A stretch of 64,000 nucleotides of DNA from Nocardia sp. BMG111209 (GTDB taxonomy: Bacteria; Actinomycetota; Actinomycetes; Mycobacteriales; Mycobacteriaceae), in NCBI RefSeq assembly GCF_000381925.1, contig NZ_KB907309.1, positions 1,178,001 to 1,242,000 on the forward strand, read 5' to 3'. The notes beneath the pieces were generated by a model. It was not told the DNA's origin. It worked only from the letters and a program-made list of their open reading frames with translations, and made no database searches. Shown one piece after another: positions 59,517 to 64,000 of this stretch. Within the stretch, counting starts at the first letter, position 1; the number at the start of each line of letters is the position of its first letter. Both the position numbers and the translations under genes were made by a program.

Positions 59517-59927
59517 TCATTCGGCGGCGGTCCGACGGCTGCCGGCCCGCCGGCGAGTAGGCGTCGGCGCGCGACCGAGGAGGTAGGACTGCACCAGATG
59601 GTTCCAGCTGCAGGTCCGGCACACCTCGACGACATGTACCGAAAATTCCTCGCGGGTTTCGGCCAGCCGGGCCAGCTCCTCGGGGGTACGCGCGGAGCCG
59701 GCCATCGGGCCCAGTCCGTCACCGTAGACCCACGATACGAGGGTCAGCTGTTCCTTGCGGCAGATGGGGCAAGTGATCTCACTCGGCCGGCCGTGGAACT
59801 TCGCCGCTCGCAGCAGATAAGGATTCGCGTCGCAGACCTCGGCCACGTCGACGCGGCCCGCATAGACCTCGGACAGCAGCAACCGGCGCCGGAGCGCGTA
59901 GTCGACCACCTGCCGCTGGATTTGCAC
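59517..59927 (-). CDS. DUF5318 (Rv0049-like) zinc-ribbon protein, 136 aa
   Basis: GTG or ATG choice: the frame opens MQIQRQVVDYALRRRLLLSEVYAGRVDVAEVCDANPYLLRAAKFHG at 59927. TCPICRKEQ and VCRTCSWNH give two CxxC pairs, a zinc ribbon. The tail is basic (APTPTRRRAGSRR). The family is conserved in mycobacteria next to ponA1, as here, and its role is unknown; a link to cell-wall growth is only contextual. Confidence 0.9.
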   Translation of the reverse strand: MQIQRQVVDYALRRRLLLSEVYAGRVDVAEVCDANPYLLRAAKFHGRPSEITCPICRKEQLTLVSWVYGDGLGPMAGSARTPEELARLAETREEFSVHVVEVCRTCSWNHLVQSYLLGRAPTPTRRRAGSRRTAAE

Positions 59928-60014
59928 GCCACCCAGAGTAGCTGCCCGCGCCGACGCCGGGTGTGGCGCTTTGGGGCCGCTGCGCGGTGGTCTCGAACAC
60001 CCTGCGCGAAGATG

Positions 60015-60027
60015 TATCGCTCCGATA
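60015..60027. promoter_or_regulatory. short palindrome upstream of padR-ino1
   Basis: TATCG-CTC-CGATA at 60015-60027 lies in an AT-rich stretch (60012-60062) about 60 bp before the padR start. PadR regulators bind short dyads of this kind and usually repress their own operon. The AGGAGGTG ribosome-binding site follows at 60070. Confidence 0.45.
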
Positions 60028-60084
60028 TAGTGGGTAATCGTATTGATCGGTTAGGTCTGTACAACAGTCAGGAGGTGGGGCCCG

Positions 60085-60642
60085 ATGCTCGAACTGGCGA
60101 TTCTCGGGCTGCTCCTGGAGTCGCCCATGCACGGCTACGAGCTGCGCAAGCGGCTCACCGGCCTGCTGGGGCCGTTCCGGGCCTTCTCCTACGGATCGCT
60201 GTATCCGACCCTGCGCCGTATGCAGGAGGACGGATTACTCGCCGAGGAGAGCCCGGTCGGGGCGATCACCCGTCGCGCCCGGCGGGTCTACCAGCTGACC
60301 GCCACCGGCCGGGAGCGGTTCAGCGAACTGCTCGCCGACACCGGCCCGCAGAACTACACCGACGACGGCTTCGGCGTCCACCTCGCCTTCTTCAACCGCA
60401 CGCCCGCCGAGGCGCGCATGCGGATTCTCGAGGGCAGGCGACGGCAGGTCGAGGAGCGCCGAGAAGGACTGCGCGAGGCGATCAAACGGGCCAGCGGAAC
60501 CCTGGATCGCTACACCCGCCAGCTCCACCAGCTCGGCCTCGAATCGAGCGAGCGCGAGGTGCGCTGGCTCAACGAGTTGATTGCAGCAGAGCAATCACTG
60601 AACGCGGCACCACAGAAAGAGGGAAATATCGGCCATGAGTGA
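60085..60642 (+). CDS. PadR-family transcriptional regulator (Rv0047c-like), 185 aa
   Basis: ATG 60085 follows [60 protein letters not shown] is the PadR winged helix, with the conserved YG-x-LYPTL segment. The C-terminal helical part ([28 protein letters not shown]) dimerises. Its end overlaps the start of ino1 by 8 bp, so the two are translated together. The mycobacterial counterpart Rv0047c lies at the same place beside ino1, which suggests control of inositol synthesis. Confidence 0.95.
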   Translation: MLELAILGLLLESPMHGYELRKRLTGLLGPFRAFSYGSLYPTLRRMQEDGLLAEESPVGAITRRARRVYQLTATGRERFSELLADTGPQNYTDDGFGVHLAFFNRTPAEARMRILEGRRRQVEERREGLREAIKRASGTLDRYTRQLHQLGLESSEREVRWLNELIAAEQSLNAAPQKEGNIGHE

Positions 60643-61735
60643 TGTCAACACGGCTGAACACGCGAACGAGATTCGCGTTGCCATCGTAGGTGTGGGTAAC
60701 TGCGCGTCCTCACTGATCCAAGGTGTGCAGTACTACAAGGATGCGGACGAGACCGCGACCGTGCCCGGCCTCATGCACGTCAAGTTCGGCCCCTACCACG
60801 TCCGCGATGTGAAGTTCGTCGCCGCGTTCGACGTCGATGCCAAGAAGGTCGGTTTCGACCTGTCGGACGCGATCTTCGCCAGCGAGAACAACACCATCAA
60901 GATCTCCGACGTGCCGCCGACCGGCGTGACCGTGCTGCGCGGCCCGACGCTGGACGGGATCGGCAAGTACTACGCGGAGACCATCGAGCTGTCCGAGCTC
61001 GATCCCGCCGACGTGGTGCGGACGCTGAAGGATACGAAGGCCGACGTCCTGGTCTCCTACCTGCCGGTGGGGTCCGAGGAGGCCGACAAGTTCTACGCAC
61101 AGTGCGCGATCGACGCGAACGTCGCCTTCGTCAACGCGCTGCCGGTGTTCATCGCCTCCGACCCGGTCTGGGCGCAGAAGTTCGCCGACGCCGGCGTCCC
61201 GATCGTCGGTGACGACATCAAGAGCCAGGTCGGCGCCACCATCACCCACCGGGTGATGGCGAAGCTGTTCGAGGATCGCGGCGTCCAGCTCGATCGCACC
61301 ATGCAGCTGAACGTCGGCGGCAACATGGACTTCAAGAACATGCTCGAGCGCGAGCGGCTGGAGTCCAAGAAGATCTCCAAGACCCAGGCTGTCACCAGCA
61401 ACCTGAAGAAGGAGATGGGCGCGGGCGACGTGCACATCGGCCCGTCCGATCACGTCGGCTGGCTGGACGACCGCAAGTGGGCCTACGTCCGGCTCGAGGG
61501 CCGCGCCTTCGGCGATGTGCCGCTGAACCTGGAGTACAAGCTCGAGGTGTGGGATTCGCCGAACTCGGCGGGCATCATCATCGACGCCATCCGGGCCGCG
61601 AAGATCGCCAAGGACCGCGGCCTCGGCGGCCCGATCCTGCCGGCCTCGGCCTACCTGATGAAGTCGCCGCCGGAGCAGATGGCCGACGACATCGCCCGCA
61701 CGAAGCTGGAAGCGTTCATCATCGGCGCCGAGTAG
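60635..61735 (+). CDS. ino1: inositol-3-phosphate synthase, 366 aa
   Basis: ATG 60635 overlaps padR. The enzyme turns glucose-6-phosphate into inositol-3-phosphate with NAD, the first step to phosphatidylinositol, mannosylated lipids and mycothiol. NAD binding is by [11 protein letters not shown] (19-27). [31 protein letters not shown] holds the conserved NxxGNxD/LxxRxxxxSKxxSKT active-site signature with its lysines. The actinobacterial length (about 365) is met. A strong hairpin follows the stop. Confidence 0.98.
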   Translation: MSDVNTAEHANEIRVAIVGVGNCASSLIQGVQYYKDADETATVPGLMHVKFGPYHVRDVKFVAAFDVDAKKVGFDLSDAIFASENNTIKISDVPPTGVTVLRGPTLDGIGKYYAETIELSELDPADVVRTLKDTKADVLVSYLPVGSEEADKFYAQCAIDANVAFVNALPVFIASDPVWAQKFADAGVPIVGDDIKSQVGATITHRVMAKLFEDRGVQLDRTMQLNVGGNMDFKNMLERERLESKKISKTQAVTSNLKKEMGAGDVHIGPSDHVGWLDDRKWAYVRLEGRAFGDVPLNLEYKLEVWDSPNSAGIIIDAIRAAKIAKDRGLGGPILPASAYLMKSPPEQMADDIARTKLEAFIIGAE

Positions 61736-61749
61736 TCCGCCGCGCGTGG

Positions 61750-61778
61750 AAGCCGGCCGGGGAATCCCCGGCCGGCTT
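61750..61778. terminator. 13-bp perfect hairpin after ino1
   Basis: AAGCCGGCCGGGG (61750-61762) pairs with CCCCGGCCGGCTT (61766-61778) around AAT. It lies between the ends of ino1 and the convergent GyrI-like gene and can serve both directions. Confidence 0.85.
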
Positions 61779-61785
61779 CGCCGTC

Positions 61786-62211
61786 TCAGTCCAGGGAGAC
61801 GTAGACCTCGACCGAGGCGGGGCCGGTGTAGCGCTCGATCTCGGCGGTGTGCGAACGGGTGATCGTGCCCGCGCTCTCGGCGCGCGCCACCGCGGCCCAG
61901 GCCGTGCGCAGCAGGTCGTACGGCTTGTCGGTGACCACGAACCGCGCGTAGCGGCCGGCCGGGATGCGGGTCAGTACATCGCCGGTGTCGAGCTCGTCCA
62001 GGGCGGACAGTTCGTAGCCCAGGACCGCGACGGCGTGGTCGTTCTGGCCGACATAGGCGGCCACCCGGGCCGCGTCCTTCTGGCGGGCCAGGTACCGATC
62101 CCAGGTGAAGTTCACCAGATCCAGATCGCGTGCGGTCACCTCACGGCCGGCCAGGGGCACGGTGAGACCGCCGACCAGGCTCTCCGCCAACCGCACGATT
62201 TCGAAATCCAC
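61786..62211 (-). CDS. GyrI-like/AraC effector-binding-domain protein, 141 aa
   Basis: ATG 62211 begins MDFEIVRLAESLVGGLTVPLAG. ELDTGDVLTRIPAGRYARFVVTDKP and SVEVYVSLD are the typical inner segments of GyrI-like small-molecule-binding domains (PF06445/PF14526), which form two SHS2 repeats and bind drugs or metabolites. There is no DNA-binding domain. Its stronger relative is the gene immediately upstream. Confidence 0.82.
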   Translation of the reverse strand: MDFEIVRLAESLVGGLTVPLAGREVTARDLDLVNFTWDRYLARQKDAARVAAYVGQNDHAVAVLGYELSALDELDTGDVLTRIPAGRYARFVVTDKPYDLLRTAWAAVARAESAGTITRSHTAEIERYTGPASVEVYVSLD

Positions 62212-62219
62212 GCGTACCC

Positions 62220-62684
62220 CTACCTGTTCCCGGTCACGGTCTCGTCGGCCAGGGCGACGAACACCTCGACGGTGTGCGAATCCGGATAGTGCTCGAAATC
62301 ACCGGTGTACGCCCGCACCAGCGTGCCGGCGGCCTCGAGATCCCACACCGACCGCCAGATCGACACGACGGTGTCGCCCAGATTGTCACCGGTGCTCAGG
62401 AACTGGGCGAAGCGTCCGGCGGGCACGCGCGCGAGCACGTCGCCGGGCTGCAGATCGGTCAGGCTCTCGCAGCGGTAGCCGACGATATGGGTGAGGTACG
62501 AGCCGATCTCCGGCGCGTGGTCCACATACGCGGTGGCCGGCTCGCCGGGGAGGGAGCGGGCGAGATTGCGTTTCCACGCCTCCTCCACCTTCAGCCGGCG
62601 CGGTCCCTCGACCGCCAGGGCCGGACTGCGCAGCACCGTCCCGGCTACCAGCGTCTCGTGGCGCTCAACGACATTGAAGTCCAT
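62220..62684 (-). CDS. GyrI-like protein, tandem paralogue, 154 aa
   Basis: ATG 62684 (MDFNVVERHETLVAGTVLRSPALAVEG) has AGGGG upstream. The same landmarks as in the next gene appear in the same order: LTDLQPGDVLARVPAGRFAQFLSTGDN, IWRSVWDLEAAGTLVRAYTGDFEHY and VEVFVALAD. The two genes are eight bp apart and clearly arose by tandem duplication, with the pair diverged to roughly one residue in three. A ligand-binding or sequestering function is inferred from the fold. Confidence 0.82.
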   Translation of the reverse strand: MDFNVVERHETLVAGTVLRSPALAVEGPRRLKVEEAWKRNLARSLPGEPATAYVDHAPEIGSYLTHIVGYRCESLTDLQPGDVLARVPAGRFAQFLSTGDNLGDTVVSIWRSVWDLEAAGTLVRAYTGDFEHYPDSHTVEVFVALADETVTGNR

Positions 62685-62911
62685 CGGTGTCGCCCCTATG
62701 TCTCGTGCTGTATGGAATCCCACCCGGCTCCCTGGTCCATCACTGTCGCGCACATCCTTCCGCATCCTGCCACCGTCGCGCCGTATCGGCCCATCGCATC
62801 GCGCGGCGGCAGCTCGGAGAAGCACCGAGAACCCCTGGCGCACCACGCTTCACGCATCCCACCCTATCGGCGCGCCGAGCACGATGGTCGGATAACGAGT
62901 TCGCGCTGTGC

Positions 62912-64000
62912 CTACCTTAGGCCGGGGACGTGGAGTCCGGGGAAGATCTCCCCCGGGAACGGCTCGGGTTGCGGCTCCGGGGCCGGCGCGGTCTCCGGGG
63001 CCGGTGGGAAGCTGATCACCGGTGGCGGCGAACTCGGCGGTGCCAGGACGTCGAACGGGCCCTGACCGGGTGCGGAGGAGGTACTCGGCAGGGCCGCGGT
63101 GGGTGCGGTGGGCACGCTGGGTGTCGTGGGGGCGATCGACCAGAACGGCCCCGACGCGATCGACGGTTCGGACGGGGCCGGGAACTCCTCGACCGGGGTG
63201 CCGCGCAGCGCGCCGTCCATGGTGTGCTTCCAGATGTCGGCCGGCACGGTGGATCCCCAGATCGCCGCGCCGTGCGCGCGGATGGCCTCGGACTGCGCGG
63301 TGCCGATCCACACCGCGGTCGACAGCGACGGGGTGAAGCCGATCATCCAGGCGTCCTTGTTGGCGCCGGTGTCGCCGAGCTGGGTGGTCCCGGTCTTGGC
63401 CGCGACCGCCCGCCCGCCCGCGAGCGTGTGCCCGTTGGAGTAGCCGGCGATCGGCAGCATCGCCTGGATCGTGGTGTCGGCGATGGTCCGCGGCAGCCGC
63501 TGCTGGCCGGGCGGCAACACACCCTTCGCACCCTCCGTGCCACGATCCAGCAAAACCCGGCCGTCGCCCGCGACGACCTGCTGCACGAAGTACGGCTTGT
63601 GATAGATGCCGTCCGCGGCGATCGTGGCGTAGGCCGACGCCATATCGATCGGCCGCACCGAATACGAGCCCAGCACGATCGAGGGCGTGGGCATACCGTC
63701 CGGTTCGGTCAGGGTGCGGCCGGGTACGCCCGGAATCTGCTCCGGAATACCGGCCTGATGCGCCGCGTCGGCGACCGCCTTCGGCCCGACCGCCTCGGTG
63801 AGCCGGTAGAAGCTGGTGTTCAGCGAGCGCTTGAAGGCCTCGGCCATGGAACACACGCCGCAGGAATCCCCCTCGGCATTGGTGACCTTGGTGTCGTTGA
63901 CGGTCACCGGCGAGCTGTCCAGCTGATACGACAGCGGCATACCCTGCTGCAGGGCGGCGATCACCGCGAAGGTCTTGAACGCGGAGCCGGTCTGCAACGG
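62912..64000 (-). CDS. second bifunctional-type penicillin-binding protein, C-terminal part (5' end cut)
   Basis: Only the transpeptidase part is inside the window, and the frame continues to the right edge. The SxxK motif is in TGSAFKTF close to the edge, SxN in RSLNTSFYRL, and KTG in AAKTGTTQLGDTG. From DSCGVCSMAEAFKRSLNTSF to WKHTMDGALRGTP it closely follows ponA1 of this window, which makes it a paralogue. The tail is Pro/Ser/Glu-rich and ends in FPGLHVPGLR. The missing N-terminal part should carry the GT51 domain. Confidence 0.93.
   Translation of the reverse strand, partial: PLQTGSAFKTFAVIAALQQGMPLSYQLDSSPVTVNDTKVTNAEGDSCGVCSMAEAFKRSLNTSFYRLTEAVGPKAVADAAHQAGIPEQIPGVPGRTLTEPDGMPTPSIVLGSYSVRPIDMASAYATIAADGIYHKPYFVQQVVAGDGRVLLDRGTEGAKGVLPPGQQRLPRTIADTTIQAMLPIAGYSNGHTLAGGRAVAAKTGTTQLGDTGANKDAWMIGFTPSLSTAVWIGTAQSEAIRAHGAAIWGSTVPADIWKHTMDGALRGTPVEEFPAPSEPSIASGPFWSIAPTTPSVPTAPTAALPSTSSAPGQGPFDVLAPPSSPPPVISFPPAPETAPAPEPQPEPFPGEIFPGLHVPGLR

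Noticed and set aside
56491..59586. 1,031-codon plus-strand frame opposite ponA1
   Set aside because: It is antisense to an intact penicillin-binding protein, of biased composition, with no motif.

Overview
The window is high-GC actinobacterial DNA and most likely comes from Nocardia or a close relative in the Mycobacteriales. The evidence is the extreme third-position GC, the many GTG starts, an XRE/DUF5753 regulator, and two blocks that keep the Mycobacterium tuberculosis gene order. The first block is the Sdh1 succinate dehydrogenase group (like Rv0250c-Rv0247c). The second is rpsF-ssb-rpsR-rplI-dnaB beside ponA1, the Rv0051-type GT87 protein, the DUF5318 gene, a padR gene and ino1 (like Rv0046c-Rv0058). 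No tRNA, rRNA, insertion sequence or CRISPR array was seen.

Layout. 1-4.0 kb: an XRE regulator cut by the window edge, two tiny overlapping genes, a membrane protein, and an alpha/beta hydrolase whose start region has been duplicated in frame. 4.1-8.6 kb: a small Rv0250c-like gene behind two CRP-like sites, then the Sdh1 operon. That operon has a 13-codon leader ORF overlapping the anchor gene, then the anchor, flavoprotein and iron-sulfur subunits. 8.9-20.3 kb, minus strand: one probable operon of free-standing ACP, single-module PKS (KS-AT-DH-KR-ACP), fatty acyl-AMP ligase, ParB-like protein and cation/proton antiporter. The PKS carries two very long disordered linkers encoded by tandem DNA repeats. 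A metallo-beta-lactamase-fold hydrolase diverges from it. This looks like an acyl-primed polyketide-lipid locus without a visible thioesterase.

21.5-45.7 kb is a mosaic of metabolic and regulatory genes. It includes a FadD5-like ligase, an isochorismatase-like protein lacking its usual catalytic residues, and a UPF0104 flippase-like protein with a kinase-like middle. It also holds a MerR regulator with its oxidoreductase target, a citrate synthase fused to a DNA-binding domain, the HelR-type helicase preceded by a rifamycin-associated element, a LysR/flavin monooxygenase divergent pair, and an ECF sigma factor with its YCII/DGPF partner. 45.8-50.6 kb: dnaB interrupted by a class-3-type intein, then the rpsF-ssb-rpsR-rplI cluster. 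A roughly 750-bp gap upstream of dnaB contains several DnaA-box-like 9-mers. 50.8-64 kb: two GT87 mannosyltransferase-like membrane proteins, a CGNR regulator with an EamA exporter, a SoxR-like regulator with an MBL-fold hydrolase, the PonA1-type penicillin-binding protein, padR-ino1, two tandem GyrI-like proteins, and the C-terminal part of a second bifunctional penicillin-binding protein.

The strongest second-look items are the repeat-built linkers of the PKS, the RAE-HelR pair, the DnaB intein, the sdh leader ORF and the duplicated start region of the hydrolase. All calls come from reading the sequence; no database search was run.
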